From contig WGNL01000023.1 in the NCBI GenBank assembly GCA_016124585.1, forward strand, positions 124,001 through 188,000: DNA of 64,000 nt, given 5' to 3'. This DNA is from Bacteroidota bacterium. GTDB lineage: Bacteria > Bacteroidota > Bacteroidia > Chitinophagales > Saprospiraceae. Each line of letters starts with the position of its first letter. The stretch's first letter is position 1. A program made the position numbers and the translations under genes. The notes below the pieces were generated by a model, which did no database searches, was not told the DNA's origin, and was given only the letters and a program-made list of their open reading frames with translations. Shown piece after piece: positions 25,957 to 36,147 of this stretch.

Positions 25957-27618
25957 TTACTCCCAAACCACCTTCCCTGCCAGTTCAAACCACCCATGCA
26001 CCTGCTTCGCAAACGCCTTCTCAACTTGGTTCCGCTTGATTTTCAGCGAAGGCGTCATCAGGTTATTTTCCACCGTCCACGGCGATTTCATCACCACCAG
26101 TTTCTGCACCCGCTCGTAGGGTTTCAGCTTGGGGTTTAGGGTGTCCAAGGTTTGGGTCAGGTGCGCCTTGATGGCCTCTTGGCTTTCCTTGGCCGCTAGT
26201 TCCGACAGCACCACCAGCCCGACAGGCTGCGGCAGCCCCTCTCCCACTACGCAGATCTGTTCGATAAAAACATCCGTGGCAAAGCCCATCTCAATTTGCG
26301 CTGGTGCCACGTATTCGCCTTTACTGGTCTTGTACATTTCCTTCACCCGGCCGGTGATTTGGAGGAAGCCGTCGGCGTCGAGTTCACCCACATCGCCAGA
26401 GTGCAGCCAGCCGTCAGCATCGATGGTAGCTGCGGTCATTTCCGGTTCGTTGTAGTAGCCACTGGTATTTGCGGCAGACTTGGTGCAGATTTCTCCGGTC
26501 TCTGGCAGTATTTTGATTTGCACGCCGGGTGTTGCCTTACCCACCTTGCCGGGGCGCACGTCGTTGCGGGGAGTTACGGTCACGATGGCCGTATTTTCTG
26601 ACATGCCATAGGCTTCCTGTATCACAATGCCCAATTTTTTGTACCACTTCAACAGGCTGACAGGCATAGGCGCTGCCGCCACGAGGAACACCTGCACGGC
26701 ATCGAGGCCCAGGGTGCTGATGATTTTGCGACGGATCACGTTGTTGATGACGGGTATTTTCAGCAAAAAATCCAAGCGGCTTTGCGGCATTTTGGATAAA
26801 ATCCCCTGCTGGAATTTCATGTAAATCCTCGGTACGCCTCCGAAATGCGTAGGACGGGTTGCCACTAGGTTTTTGGCAAAAGTATCCAGCCGCTCCGCAA
26901 AAAAAACGGTGGCACCGAGAGCATAGACCACGTTCACCAGCACCCCCCGCTCGGCGATGTGACAAAGCGGCAGATAGGAAATCAAACGGGGGTCCTCCAC
27001 GTCCAAGCACAAATATTCCCTTGAGTTGTAGAGCATATTGGACATGTTGCTGAAAGTAATCATCACGCCCTTGGGATTACCTGTGGTGCCGGAGGTATAA
27101 ATGACCGTCATCAGGTCGCTGGGCTTCGGAAGCGGCGAGGTGGATAGCGGGGGCTGGCTGTCCATGATTTCCTGCCACTGTACATGCCCGGGGTCGGGAT
27201 TGTAGGTAGGGAAGGAGATGCACTTCAGACCTTGTGGCACACCGGATTTCATGCCAGCCCAGTCGTCAAGCTTACCGACCAGCAGCACTTGGCAGCCGCT
27301 GTGTCTCATCACAAAATTTAGCTGGTCACCTGTCAGCGTCGGGAAAAATGGCACGGAGACATGCCCCGACATCATGATGGCGAGGTCGGCGATAAACCAC
27401 TCGGCGCAGTTCTTCGAGACGAGGCCGATGTGGCTATGCGGCGGCAAGTCAAGGGAAAGCAAGTAAGCAGCCAGCCTTCGGGCTTGCTCCCCAGTTTCCA
27501 TCCAAGTGTAATCTTTCCATTGGTCACCAAAGGGTTGTTTTAGGAAGACCTTGTGGGGCGTGGTTCTTTCCCAGTGGTAAAAATGTTCGAGCAGGGTGGT
27601 TTCGGCGGTGAAATTCAT
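25957..27618 (-). CDS. long-chain acyl-CoA synthetase (AMP-forming)
   Basis: A 553-residue adenylate-forming enzyme that activates fatty acids to acyl-CoA with ATP. The phosphate-binding loop VIYTSGTTGNPKGVM, the A5 motif EAYGMSENTAIV, the hinge-region GWLHSGDVGELDADGF with ITGRVKEMYKTSKGEYV, and the catalytic-lysine region near the C-terminus (NLMTPSLKIKRNQVEKAF) are all present, in the arrangement of the eukaryotic-like long-chain acyl-CoA synthetases of Bacteroidota. No signal peptide, so it is cytosolic or membrane-peripheral. It is divergent from the MscS-type channel gene. Probable role: fatty acid uptake and activation for lipid synthesis or beta-oxidation. Confidence 0.92.
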   Translation of the reverse strand: MNFTAETTLLEHFYHWERTTPHKVFLKQPFGDQWKDYTWMETGEQARRLAAYLLSLDLPPHSHIGLVSKNCAEWFIADLAIMMSGHVSVPFFPTLTGDQLNFVMRHSGCQVLLVGKLDDWAGMKSGVPQGLKCISFPTYNPDPGHVQWQEIMDSQPPLSTSPLPKPSDLMTVIYTSGTTGNPKGVMITFSNMSNMLYNSREYLCLDVEDPRLISYLPLCHIAERGVLVNVVYALGATVFFAERLDTFAKNLVATRPTHFGGVPRIYMKFQQGILSKMPQSRLDFLLKIPVINNVIRRKIISTLGLDAVQVFLVAAAPMPVSLLKWYKKLGIVIQEAYGMSENTAIVTVTPRNDVRPGKVGKATPGVQIKILPETGEICTKSAANTSGYYNEPEMTAATIDADGWLHSGDVGELDADGFLQITGRVKEMYKTSKGEYVAPAQIEMGFATDVFIEQICVVGEGLPQPVGLVVLSELAAKESQEAIKAHLTQTLDTLNPKLKPYERVQKLVVMKSPWTVENNLMTPSLKIKRNQVEKAFAKQVHGWFELAGKVVWE

Positions 27619-27846
27619 GCTGAGCTTTTTTTTGTTGACAAGGTAATTAGGTGAGCGAATTCTGGGTAAATATTTTACTTGATTTCAAAATCAACAAGAC
27701 ATTATCAGCGACTTGCAAGCTGTAAAAGCCTTGCTTTACCGGTGAACTTTATGTCGATTTTACCATTTAACAAGATAGTGGCCTTGGCCAAACCCCTCTG
27801 TTTTCTAGATAATTTAACTTGTTCATCCTAAAATTAACAGCTTTTC

Positions 27847-28641
27847 ATGATTGACCTTTCGAATATCATTGCCGTTTACGGCCCCAAATTATTATTGGCC
27901 ATCCTCATATTCGTGGCGGGTGGTTTTGCTATTAGCCTTATTCTCAAGGGCATTCAAAAAACAATGGACCGCTCCAATGTAGATCCGAATCTACGCCCAT
28001 TCCTCTTCACCCTGATTCGTGTGATTCTGCGGATACTGGTCATTCTGGCTGCCTTGGGCACGATGGGTGTTGAAATGACCTCTTTCGTTGCCATTCTCGG
28101 TTCGGCAGGTTTGGCCATTGGTTTAGCACTGAGCGGCACTTTGCAGAATTTTGCAGGTGGGGTCATTGTGCTTTTATTCAAACCCTACAAGGTTGGTGAT
28201 GTTATCAAGGCACAAGGTTTTCAAGGTACTGTGAAGGAAATCCAAATCTTTAATACCATATTGGTCACACTTGACAATCACGAGGTCATCATCCCTAACG
28301 GCGGCCTCTCCACCGGCACTTTGGAAAACTTTTCCAGCCAAGAAAGAAGGCGGATCGTCTGGACTTTCGGCATCGGCTACGGCGACAGCGTGGAGCAGGC
28401 TAGACAGGTTTTAAGGGAGGTTTTGGCGACCAATGAAATGATTTTGACAGAGGAAGAACCCTTCATCCAAGTGGCTGAACTGGGCGACAGTTCCGTGAAC
28501 CTGACCGTACGGGTTTGGGTGAGAATGGAAGACTACTGGGCCGTCTTTTTCGATATCAACGAAAAGGTTTACAACGCTTTCAATGCTGCTGGCATCAATA
28601 TACCGTTCCCGCAGATGGACGTGCATTTACACCGAAACTAA
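27847..28641 (+). CDS. small-conductance mechanosensitive channel, MscS family
   Basis: A 264-residue MscS-type channel that opens on membrane tension to release solutes during osmotic downshock. Three N-terminal TM helices (LLLAILIFVAGGFAISLIL; LILVILAALGTMG region; the Gly/Ala-rich pore helix AILGSAGLAIGLALSGTLQN) precede the beta domain (FKPYKVGDVIKAQGFQGTVK, IIPNGGLSTGTLENFS) and the alpha/beta C-terminal domain ending in INIPFPQMDVHL, the usual family terminus. Length matches E. coli-type MscS (286 residues). A bidirectional terminator hairpin follows at 28687-28730. Confidence 0.95.
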   Translation: MIDLSNIIAVYGPKLLLAILIFVAGGFAISLILKGIQKTMDRSNVDPNLRPFLFTLIRVILRILVILAALGTMGVEMTSFVAILGSAGLAIGLALSGTLQNFAGGVIVLLFKPYKVGDVIKAQGFQGTVKEIQIFNTILVTLDNHEVIIPNGGLSTGTLENFSSQERRRIVWTFGIGYGDSVEQARQVLREVLATNEMILTEEEPFIQVAELGDSSVNLTVRVWVRMEDYWAVFFDINEKVYNAFNAAGINIPFPQMDVHLHRN

Positions 28642-28686
28642 ATATTCAGTTTTGGATTACGCATTGTAAAAATCATAATGCGGAGC

Positions 28687-28730
28687 AAAAAAAATGGGCT
28701 TCCACCTCTTCGGCGGAAACCCATTTTTTT
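28687..28730. terminator. bidirectional terminator between convergent genes
   Basis: An A run and ATGGG (about 28689-28698) pair with CCCAT and a T run (about 28720-28730), with a continued inner stem TTCCACC/GGCGGAA. The T run on either strand makes it usable for both the MscS gene and the convergent metalloprotease gene. Confidence 0.75.
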
Positions 28731-28774
28731 CAATACACATACTTCAAGAAAGGAAATAATCCTTTCAGTTTCTA

Positions 28775-31700
28775 TCAATTCATCAACATTAAACGCTTAG
28801 TCATTGGCTTGTTGCCAGGTATTTTGACCGTAACGAAAAGGAACTGTGCAGCACTGTTCAATTCGTCCAGATCGATGCTATAGCTGTTTTGACCAGCGAT
28901 TTCGAAGCGGCCGATTTGCACGCCAAGCATATTCGTCAACGTAATCTCTGCTGTCTCTGGCGTGGTTTCAAACTGGAGTGACACTTGGTGTTTCGCTGGG
29001 TTCGGGAACATGCCAAAGCTGTTCGCCTGCGCCTGTGTTTCATCCTCACCAATCACGCTGCCACCCGGTAGCGGCGCTGCACCACAGTAAGTAACGGTTG
29101 AGAAGTTAACGCTCATAGTCAAGCTAGATGGAGTACCGTCACCATCTCTCAAGCTGACTGACACCGACTGTACTGCCCCCGGAATATTGATGGAAACAGT
29201 AGAGTATTGGTCAGCGGAATAGACACCTTCCGTCACAGTGTTTCCATTGCCGTTTACATAGGTCACGGTCACTTCTTCTGTGTACCTTTTGCTGTTGTTA
29301 CCGTTTTGCTTGTTCAAGTTGCTGATGGTAAAAGCTACGTCAGTGCTGCCTGCCGGAAAGCCCACAGTCGCTGAAGATGAACCTGCACCCGTGTGAGTCA
29401 ACGGATTTGGATTTAACGAAGTGGTGTTCTCGATGCAATTGGTATTATCGCATGCGTCACCAATTCCGTCGCCATCTGTGTCAGCCTGGTTCGGATTGAA
29501 AGTGTCAGGGCAGTTGTCAATAGCATCACAAACGCCATCGCCGTCGCTGTCGCCAGATGGAGTGCCTTGGCAGACGCCTCCATTCGCACCACAAACCCAA
29601 ACATCGCCTGTTGTGCAGTCATCATTGTCGTCACAAGTGGTTCCCAAAAGGTTGTCATCGAAATTATCACAAACATCGTCGCCATCACAAACCCCATCGC
29701 CATCGCTGTCCGTGCAGCCGAGGCAGTAAGTGATGGTTGAAAGGTTCACAGAGAGCGTTCCGCTGTAATTACCATCGTAGCCATCTTCAAGACGCACAGT
29801 GACTGATTTCACAATCCCGAAAATATTCACGTTCACCGTGTTCACCTGACTACCAAGGAAAATGCCGTAGGTCACGGTGGCGTTATTGGCGTTAACGTAG
29901 GTGACCGTCACTTTTTCATCATATCTACTTGAAGGATTTCCATTCAGCTTAGAGTTTAAGCCTGAGATGGTAAATGCCACGTTTTTATCATCTGTCGCAA
30001 AAGAGACGGAACTTGCACTGAAACCTGCACCCGTGTGTGTCAATGGGTTTGTCGCAAAAGCCTTGGTCGAGGATACGCACTCCAAGCAATCGGGGACATT
30101 GTTACCGTTCAAATCCTCATTGTCATCAAAACCGGGGCACTGGTCGTTGGCGTTGCAAACACCGTCACCGTCATCATCTGCAAAATTGAAATTGGAAGAA
30201 GCGGAATCATTGGAAGTGTTTTCATCAGAAGCACCATTTGGGTTCAGTGTGCTGGCCGTGAAAGTATGCGCACCTGAGGTATAAGTGATATTTGGCAAAA
30301 TGACATTCACGGAAGCATTGCTGGCCAGATTGCCTGTCCAACTGTAGTTCTGCAATGTGCCAGCATCCACCCTGTACCTAATGGTTACGGATGTCAAGGC
30401 CGCACTGCCGAAATTTTTAAGTGTCACCTGCGGTGTTGCGGTGAGCACACAAGTACTGCCGCTCGGTGCCAAAATGGCCGTGATACCTGCATCATTCACA
30501 GCGGGAGGAGCGCAGCTCGTCATGCAAGGCTTGTTGTAAACATTGTTCTGGATAACGGCACGAGGCTGTGGCCCAAATCCACCGCCATTTCCTACCGAAA
30601 ATGAAATGCCAACTCCCGTCAAGTGGCAATAGCTCATGATGGTGCCGACGGATGGGTTTGGCACGGTACAGTTGTAGTTAGAACCGCAAGAAGATTCACC
30701 ATAGCCCGCATTGTAGCCGCAGCAATCGATAGGGGTGTTGTTGCCGTTCCAAACACAGGCATGAGTATGGTTGGAGCCGAGGTTGTGGCCGATTTCGTGC
30801 GTCAAAACTTCAATTGTCCAACTATAAGTCGGCACATTGGAATAGCTCAAATTGACATCGCTGTACCCCACCCCGTAAGGCTTGTTGCAAAGCACATTGA
30901 TATAGGCAATACCACCGTTGCCCTGCGTGCCCACCAAATGGGCAAGGTCGCCATTGAAATTGCCGTTTTTCGCTGAACGGAACTGGTTGAGGTAATCACT
31001 GGTCGTAGGGCCAGTGTAGGGGTCTGTGGTGTTCCATGCATAGATTTCATTCACGGTAAAATTCACCGCTTCGTTGGCGTAAAGAATCGCTACTTGGCTG
31101 AAAGCACCTAGCATGTAATCCACGGCCTGTGTGACGCCACCTTTGGCCACTACCAGGTCGTTGTCAATTTCGACGTACATTTTCACGCAGTTGTCGGCAC
31201 TTTTTTCATGACCAATCACTTCGCCTTTGCCCATGTCGTGCAGCACATCGTTGGCGCCGCAGTCGAAACTAGGCGGCATAATCAAATCGCCTTCTTTGTA
31301 GAAAACATGAACGCCTTCGCTGTTTCCCTTGACCTTGCCGATGACGTAATTGTCATTCCCGATGCTCACGAAGCCCATAACCTCATCGCCCGTAACAGAA
31401 ATGGCCGCCAAGGAATTGGTGTTCCCCTTCACGATACCCCAGTAGTAGGCACCCAATTGGTATTTGTAAACTCCATTTGTGGAAGAAACCATCACCCGGA
31501 ACTCAGGGGTCGTCACTTCCGCCTTGAATAATTGAAGTTCGATGGGAGCCATGCCGTTCACGGGAAGCTCCAGGGTCAGCAGTTCGCTTGGGTTTTGGAG
31601 CAATTGCTGGATTTCAGCAGACTGCATTTTGAAGAGGGTGGCTTTCGTTACTTCCGTGTCCACCCCTTTTGATTTGAGGTCTTGGGTGGGCAGTTTTTCC

Positions 31701-31849
31701 AGTAGTTGTGTGGGTTTAAGAGAATGAAATCCGTCGGTTTTGCTAAGAATCTTTGTAGCGATGGGCGCTACGTTTTGAGCGGATACCTGAAAGAAGCCCA
31801 GGCATAGCAGCAATAGCAATGCGGGGGTAAAAGTAGTTTGACGAACCAT
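28775..31849 (-). CDS. reprolysin-type T9SS metalloprotease with thrombospondin-3 repeats
   Basis: A 1024-residue secreted protease. Signal peptide LLLLLCLGFFQVSAQ; metzincin zinc site HEIGHNLGSNH (His351, Glu352, His355, His361) with the Met-turn GTIMSYCH, characteristic of M12B-like (adamalysin/reprolysin) peptidases. After the catalytic domain come a CARDB-like segment, calcium-binding thrombospondin type 3 motifs (DDDGDGVCNANDQCP, DSDGDGVCDAIDNCP, ADTDGDGIGDACD) and two copies of an about 105-residue beta domain starting NPLTHTGAG and ending near STITYC/STVTYC. A type A sorting domain closes the protein (NSFGMFPNPAKHQVSLQFE to TKRLMLMN). The product is probably cell-surface or released through the type IX system and digests proteins. 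Confidence 0.93.
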   Translation of the reverse strand: MVRQTTFTPALLLLLCLGFFQVSAQNVAPIATKILSKTDGFHSLKPTQLLEKLPTQDLKSKGVDTEVTKATLFKMQSAEIQQLLQNPSELLTLELPVNGMAPIELQLFKAEVTTPEFRVMVSSTNGVYKYQLGAYYWGIVKGNTNSLAAISVTGDEVMGFVSIGNDNYVIGKVKGNSEGVHVFYKEGDLIMPPSFDCGANDVLHDMGKGEVIGHEKSADNCVKMYVEIDNDLVVAKGGVTQAVDYMLGAFSQVAILYANEAVNFTVNEIYAWNTTDPYTGPTTSDYLNQFRSAKNGNFNGDLAHLVGTQGNGGIAYINVLCNKPYGVGYSDVNLSYSNVPTYSWTIEVLTHEIGHNLGSNHTHACVWNGNNTPIDCCGYNAGYGESSCGSNYNCTVPNPSVGTIMSYCHLTGVGISFSVGNGGGFGPQPRAVIQNNVYNKPCMTSCAPPAVNDAGITAILAPSGSTCVLTATPQVTLKNFGSAALTSVTIRYRVDAGTLQNYSWTGNLASNASVNVILPNITYTSGAHTFTASTLNPNGASDENTSNDSASSNFNFADDDGDGVCNANDQCPGFDDNEDLNGNNVPDCLECVSSTKAFATNPLTHTGAGFSASSVSFATDDKNVAFTISGLNSKLNGNPSSRYDEKVTVTYVNANNATVTYGIFLGSQVNTVNVNIFGIVKSVTVRLEDGYDGNYSGTLSVNLSTITYCLGCTDSDGDGVCDGDDVCDNFDDNLLGTTCDDNDDCTTGDVWVCGANGGVCQGTPSGDSDGDGVCDAIDNCPDTFNPNQADTDGDGIGDACDNTNCIENTTSLNPNPLTHTGAGSSSATVGFPAGSTDVAFTISNLNKQNGNNSKRYTEEVTVTYVNGNGNTVTEGVYSADQYSTVSINIPGAVQSVSVSLRDGDGTPSSLTMSVNFSTVTYCGAAPLPGGSVIGEDETQAQANSFGMFPNPAKHQVSLQFETTPETAEITLTNMLGVQIGRFEIAGQNSYSIDLDELNSAAQFLFVTVKIPGNKPMTKRLMLMN

Positions 31850-32362
31850 AAGTGAATGAGTTTAGTGAAATAAATTGTGATATATACCCTCCAATGGCCA
31901 AACACCCAGCCAGTGGTTTGATGTACATGGATTTGCCTGAAGAAGCTTTTCTCAAAAGCTGCACAGGCTGACGAATTTAACGAAAGGGATACTGCGTATT
32001 CAGAAAAAACAAACTCGGTAGAACAACCGATTCAAATCCTAGGGAAGGTGAGCCGTAAAATTAGGCAATGGATTTGGAAAAAACAAATACTAAGCGGGGG
32101 GATTTGAAATTCTTTTGGGTGTGTCTTCTGTGTGAAAAATTGAAATGTCCTTTTGTAAAGAAATTGCCCCCTGCTCCAAGGCTACCCATCCTGTTATAGA
32201 GCGCCCACACTTCTAGCAGAAGTTCAGCGCAGCGGCTCTTATGGCATTCTGCCATGAACTCGCCAGAGTCACTGTGCTAAGCACTGGCTTGAATTTGTTA
32301 TATTATTTTAAGAAATTATGCGCTTTTGGGAGCCACGCAAGACTTGACGCACATTGTAGAAA
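31850..32362. other. 513-bp stretch without a supported gene
   Basis: Short frames here (for example 32061-32255 on the minus strand) lack protein-like sequence. A small ATGGCA-ttc-TGCCAT hairpin lies near 32237-32252. I see no promoter with both elements and no terminator for the gene stopping at 32363. Confidence 0.5.
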
Positions 32363-33595
32363 TCAATTTGCATAGATAGCAATTATAACCTTGCGTTGAT
32401 TATAGGAACCTACACCTTTTTTTCCATATGCTGTTGTATGTTGCTTATAGGTTGGAATGCCTTTGTCTGAAAGATATAATTCAACGGTATTTGCCCTATC
32501 CCAACTCAATCGCTCATTCACCGCCGCAGACCCAGTTTTATCTGCAAATCCGCTAATCGTAACCATGCATTTTCCGCATTCCTTGTACTTAGATACCAAA
32601 TTGTTGAGCTTAATCTTGCCATCATCGGAAATATTGTGTTTACCTGTAGCAAAAAAAATCTCGTCTGAAAAATAAGCTCCAATTGGCGGATGATAATCAT
32701 TACCTGTTTGTGTTTCACAGGCATCACCTCTAGCATCGCCATAAGTGTTCTCCTGACCTGGATTACTCACTGTCGGGCAGTTATCACAAACATCACCCTT
32801 CCCATCGCCATCGCTGTCGATTTGGTCAGGGTTTGGTTTGTGGGGACAATTGTCTTTGGAATTCTTTACCAAGTCATTATCATCATCCAAATCACCTTGA
32901 GGTGTTTCACAAACATCACCCTTCCCATCGCCGTCTTTGTCTGCCTGATCGGGATTTGGCATATTGGGACAGTTATCACAAACATCGCCTTTTCCGTCAT
33001 TATCCTTGTCCGCTTGGTCTGGGTTTGGCTCATTAGGGCAATTGTCACAAACATCGCCCTTCCCATCGCCGTCTTTGTCTGCTTGGTCAGGATTTGAGAT
33101 ATCTTTGCAGTTATCATCCACATCAGGTACTCTATCATTGTCAACATCCGAACTCGTCTCAACCATTTCCACTAAGCTTTTCAAGCAGCATCTGTTCGTA
33201 TTAAAAAGGCTAAATTCGGTTGAAGTTCCTGTAAGGAAATGTTTACCATCTCCTGCTGGAACCTTATGTAACTCCGCTATTTGCTTGTCAAACCCATTTC
33301 CCATATCATCATAGCCATCAATTATCTTTTTTGCATAGCCCAACCAAGAAGAGGCACTTGGATTTTTTGAGTCTCTGTGATAGGTGCAAATTAGGTTCAA
33401 TACTGGGAATTTCTTCTTATAGCCTGACCTTCCAGTGAATTGCTCAACTCCTTTTGCCATATCTTTGCTCATACTGCATACGATAGACTGAATTGCTGTT
33501 TTTTCATCTTGGCAACAGTCACAGGGATATGTGTTGGCCAGACTCCGAATGGATAAAACCAGTATTAGTAATAGAGTAGATGTTAAAGATTTCAT
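32363..33595 (-). CDS. outer-membrane thrombospondin-3/OmpA-like protein
   Basis: A 410-residue protein with a signal peptide ([16 protein letters not shown]). The N-terminal about 140 residues are of unknown fold with several Cys. Residues about 155-275 carry at least five tandem calcium-binding thrombospondin type 3 repeats of the form DNCP[18 protein letters not shown]. The C-terminal about 110 residues are an OmpA-like peptidoglycan-binding domain ([58 protein letters not shown]). The combination is common in Bacteroidota outer-membrane proteins that link the cell wall and surface. It overlaps the next upstream gene by one base (TGATG), so the pair is an operon. Confidence 0.88.
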   Translation of the reverse strand: MKSLTSTLLLILVLSIRSLANTYPCDCCQDEKTAIQSIVCSMSKDMAKGVEQFTGRSGYKKKFPVLNLICTYHRDSKNPSASSWLGYAKKIIDGYDDMGNGFDKQIAELHKVPAGDGKHFLTGTSTEFSLFNTNRCCLKSLVEMVETSSDVDNDRVPDVDDNCKDISNPDQADKDGDGKGDVCDNCPNEPNPDQADKDNDGKGDVCDNCPNMPNPDQADKDGDGKGDVCETPQGDLDDDNDLVKNSKDNCPHKPNPDQIDSDGDGKGDVCDNCPTVSNPGQENTYGDARGDACETQTGNDYHPPIGAYFSDEIFFATGKHNISDDGKIKLNNLVSKYKECGKCMVTISGFADKTGSAAVNERLSWDRANTVELYLSDKGIPTYKQHTTAYGKKGVGSYNQRKVIIAIYAN

Positions 33596-34035
33596 CAGTT
33601 TTGTTTTTTAAAGTAGATATATTCTCCAATTTGCAGATAATTGCCAACTAAAATAATGAGGTAGGGATCTGGTTTATTTTCTGGGTAAGAGTACAATATT
33701 AGGTTATCATATTTACCCTTACCTGACTCTACCTCAAACCGAAAATACCTTTTACCAAAAAGCTCAATTTGGTGGGCACCATCTATATCTCGCAATAAGC
33801 CATCCTCTGTGAAAGTAATTCCATCTACTTTCAAATTGTCTTCCCAAGTGCCTACCACTTTTGACGTCAAATGATGATTAATAATTCCCAATACTCCAAA
33901 GTAAAAACCCGACGCAACCAATGAGGCGACAAGAACTATTGCAATTGCTTTGAGTTTGTCTCCTTTCTCTAAAAAAATTACAAGTGTGCAAAATATAGTG
34001 TTGACTACACTCACGAAAATAATAAAATTTTCCAT
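33595..34035 (-). CDS. two-TM hypothetical membrane protein
   Basis: A 146-residue protein with two N-terminal TM helices ([19 protein letters not shown] and [20 protein letters not shown]) followed by a polar beta-rich domain ([53 protein letters not shown]). Its stop overlaps the start codon of the thrombospondin-3/OmpA gene by one base, giving translational coupling. The gene is AT-rich relative to the restriction-modification remnant upstream. Function unknown. Confidence 0.65.
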   Translation of the reverse strand: MENFIIFVSVVNTIFCTLVIFLEKGDKLKAIAIVLVASLVASGFYFGVLGIINHHLTSKVVGTWEDNLKVDGITFTEDGLLRDIDGAHQIELFGKRYFRFEVESGKGKYDNLILYSYPENKPDPYLIILVGNYLQIGEYIYFKKQN

Positions 34036-34090
34036 TGTCCAATATCATTTTATTAATGCTTATCTTCAATAAACTATTATCGGCCAAAGT

Positions 34091-34750
34091 CTATAATCCC
34101 ACCCCATCCACCTCCCCCATCACCCTCCCCGTCTCCACCAGCGCCACGATGATTTTCTGATAATGCAATATCTCCTCAAACCCCAGCACCCGCTCCTTCC
34201 TGTCCTTTAGCCACTTCTGCGCAGGCTGGTAGCCGCCGATGTAGAAGTTCCAGGCCAGTTCCGGCACATTGGCGAAATACTGGGTGTCGTTGATGTAAAC
34301 CTTTCCATCCTCGTAGCGGGGCTTCGCCACCCGGTTATCTCCATCCACGGGGTATTGGGTGAGGTACTGCTCCACCACGGGGCTTTCCAGCAGGTGGAGC
34401 TGTCGTAGCTCGCCGCCCAAGCGCACCAATTGCCAGAACTTCCCTGCATCGCTGGGATACGGAACCCTCGGAAAGTCTATCTTCAAAAACTCCTTGTACC
34501 GCTCCCGGTAGCCGGGCGAATGCAGCACGGCGTAGATATAGTCAAGGAGGTCGAACGGGGTGAAGGTTTCGGGGGGAGTGGGGGGAGAGTAGGAACTGAC
34601 CGGGTGACTCAGAGTCACCCGGTCAGTAGCGGCGGCTTCTGGCTCGAAGTGAAGCCCCAGCCCCTTCGCTATTTGCTGCACGATGTCCATGTTTAGGTTC
34701 GGGCGGCGCTGCTGCTCGGCGAAGTAATTAGAATCATTGAATTCGGTCAT
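34091..34750 (-). pseudogene. C-terminal fragment of a type ISP/IIG restriction-modification enzyme
   Basis: A 219-residue frame matching the C-terminal end of single-chain restriction-modification enzymes (N6-adenine methylase plus specificity region): RRPNLNMDIVQQIAKGLGL, then FDLLDYIYAVLHSPGYRERY, KEFLKIDFPRVPYPSDAGKF, RLGGELRQLHLLESP, and a closing KIIVALVETGRVMGEVD. The corresponding methylase core (NPPY motif) and nuclease domain are absent. The N-terminal part of the same enzyme lies at 36139-36438 in the same orientation, and the HEPN-domain gene fills the place between. It may still be translated from ATG 34750 but cannot form a working enzyme. Confidence 0.8.
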
Positions 34751-34753
34751 CTC

Positions 34754-34768
34754 GTCAAGCTATTTTAT
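34754..34768. repeat. left imperfect direct repeat at the HEPN insertion
   Basis: GTCAAGCTATTTTAT; compare GTCGAGCATTATTTTAT at 36131-36147. The two copies differ by one substitution and a 2-base insertion and flank the HEPN coding sequence almost exactly. Confidence 0.4.
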
Positions 34769-36128
34769 CGACGATTGAATTTTTAGACCAAGGTACAAAC
34801 ACCTCACCTCCACTATGGAAAACTCCAGAACATCTGTCGTGGAATTTCCCTTCATAGCGAAGAATTTTAAGCAAAGCTAACTCCACGTACATTATTCCCA
34901 ATTGCAGAGATTCATATTTTACCATATCAGGAATTTTAGAAATCTTTTTCCTTTGTTCAGATTGAGAGTGTACAATTGCATTTCTTATTTGAACAAAGAT
35001 TTCAGGTGCATCTATTTTCAATTTGTTGTCAATAAGGTATTTTTTTAAACGATTTAGACCAATTGGTACTTCATTTGACATTTCTAATTGCGAAAGCAAT
35101 AATCTAATTTTATTGGCAGCTTGAATATTCTCAGAATCCTTGCCTAATATCAATTTTTTCTGTTCAACAATAAACCAATTATAAATCAATTCTAACGCAA
35201 TTTGCGTCATGAGAATTGAACCTTCAATAAAACCAGAATTACCATTTGCCTCAACGTACCAATGAATTGATGTTGTCAAAAAATCTCTATCATTTTCATT
35301 ATCCCAAAGTTCTTTAAAGACAGCCCACATCTCATTTAGTCCTTCAATTGAAAATTTTGGCGGCCAACTGCTTACAGACTTATATTCATCTATGAAATAG
35401 CCTGAATAATCGCACCAAACTAATTCTGTTTCAAACATCCCATGCCTGAAAATGGCTGAACACCTTCTTCCATTTAGGAAACTTAAAAAGGTAGAAAATG
35501 CATAAAGGATTTCTTTTGATTCTTCATAACTAATCCCACCGCTTTTTTTTGTGATTTCTCCACAATACAATACCATATATCCGCCTTTTGACATAAGCTG
35601 ATTATTATAATCACTAAATTTATGCCTTTTATCCAACACTATTTGGAAGCTTTTATCTTCAAAACCAATCCTATTTCTTCCTATAGTTCCTTCTTTTATT
35701 TCAATCAACTCCCCCAGAAATTCCCTAAAATTTGGAATGGAAAAGCAGATTTTGTCGACAACGATTGTCCTATCCCCCTTAACAACATCTGAGCTCAATA
35801 CACCTTCAATCTTACCATCTGAGCTTTTACTCGTTATGAAACAATTACCAAAAAAAAGGTTATTGATAAATAAACATAACTTTTCATCCACTCCCAATTT
35901 CATAAAAGACTCAAATGTAATATTAACAACCTCACCAGAAAATTTTGGCCTTGAGTTAGGAAACCATTCAAAGCATATTTTTCCCATTATTTCAAATTCC
36001 GATTTATTACATTTTAAAGTAAATATGCCAGTGTATATAAGGATGTCTTCATTTGGAGTCTCCATCTGAAGCATACATTGTTTGATAAATGAGTATTTTT
36101 CAGAAAAATTTTCAATTGCCTTTTTCAT
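34755..36128 (-). CDS. HEPN-domain protein, probable defence function (ApeA-like C-terminus)
   Basis: A 457-residue protein. The C-terminal about 200 residues resemble the HEPN module of ApeA-type proteins: SIHWYVEANGNSGFIEGSI, ALELIYNWFIVEQKKLIL, a KIRLLLSQLEMSNEVPIGLN segment and the RNase-type HEPN motif RNAIVH (Arg382 and His387), then a closing helix YESLQLGIMYVELALLKILR. The N-terminal half is beta-rich (YTGIFTLKCNKSEFEIMGKI) and may sense the invader. HEPN proteins of this kind cleave RNA in anti-phage abortive responses. The gene is clearly AT-richer than the GC-rich restriction-modification fragments on both sides, which indicates recent transfer. No cognate antitoxin is visible. Confidence 0.7.
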   Translation of the reverse strand: MKKAIENFSEKYSFIKQCMLQMETPNEDILIYTGIFTLKCNKSEFEIMGKICFEWFPNSRPKFSGEVVNITFESFMKLGVDEKLCLFINNLFFGNCFITSKSSDGKIEGVLSSDVVKGDRTIVVDKICFSIPNFREFLGELIEIKEGTIGRNRIGFEDKSFQIVLDKRHKFSDYNNQLMSKGGYMVLYCGEITKKSGGISYEESKEILYAFSTFLSFLNGRRCSAIFRHGMFETELVWCDYSGYFIDEYKSVSSWPPKFSIEGLNEMWAVFKELWDNENDRDFLTTSIHWYVEANGNSGFIEGSILMTQIALELIYNWFIVEQKKLILGKDSENIQAANKIRLLLSQLEMSNEVPIGLNRLKKYLIDNKLKIDAPEIFVQIRNAIVHSQSEQRKKISKIPDMVKYESLQLGIMYVELALLKILRYEGKFHDRCSGVFHSGGEVFVPWSKNSIVDKIA

Positions 36129-36130
36129 TG

Positions 36131-36147
36131 GTCGAGCATTATTTTAT
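36131..36147. repeat. right imperfect direct repeat at the HEPN insertion
   Basis: GTCGAGCATTATTTTAT, partner of 34754-34768; it begins 2 bases upstream of the HEPN start codon. Confidence 0.4.

Noticed and set aside
32061-32255. 64-codon minus-strand frame in the gap before the OmpA-like gene
   Set aside because: No signal, no hydrophobic or helical pattern, no start context.
32690-33160. Periodic DNA and plus-strand frames over the thrombospondin-3 repeats
   Set aside because: Explained by tandem protein repeats of the minus-strand OmpA-like gene.
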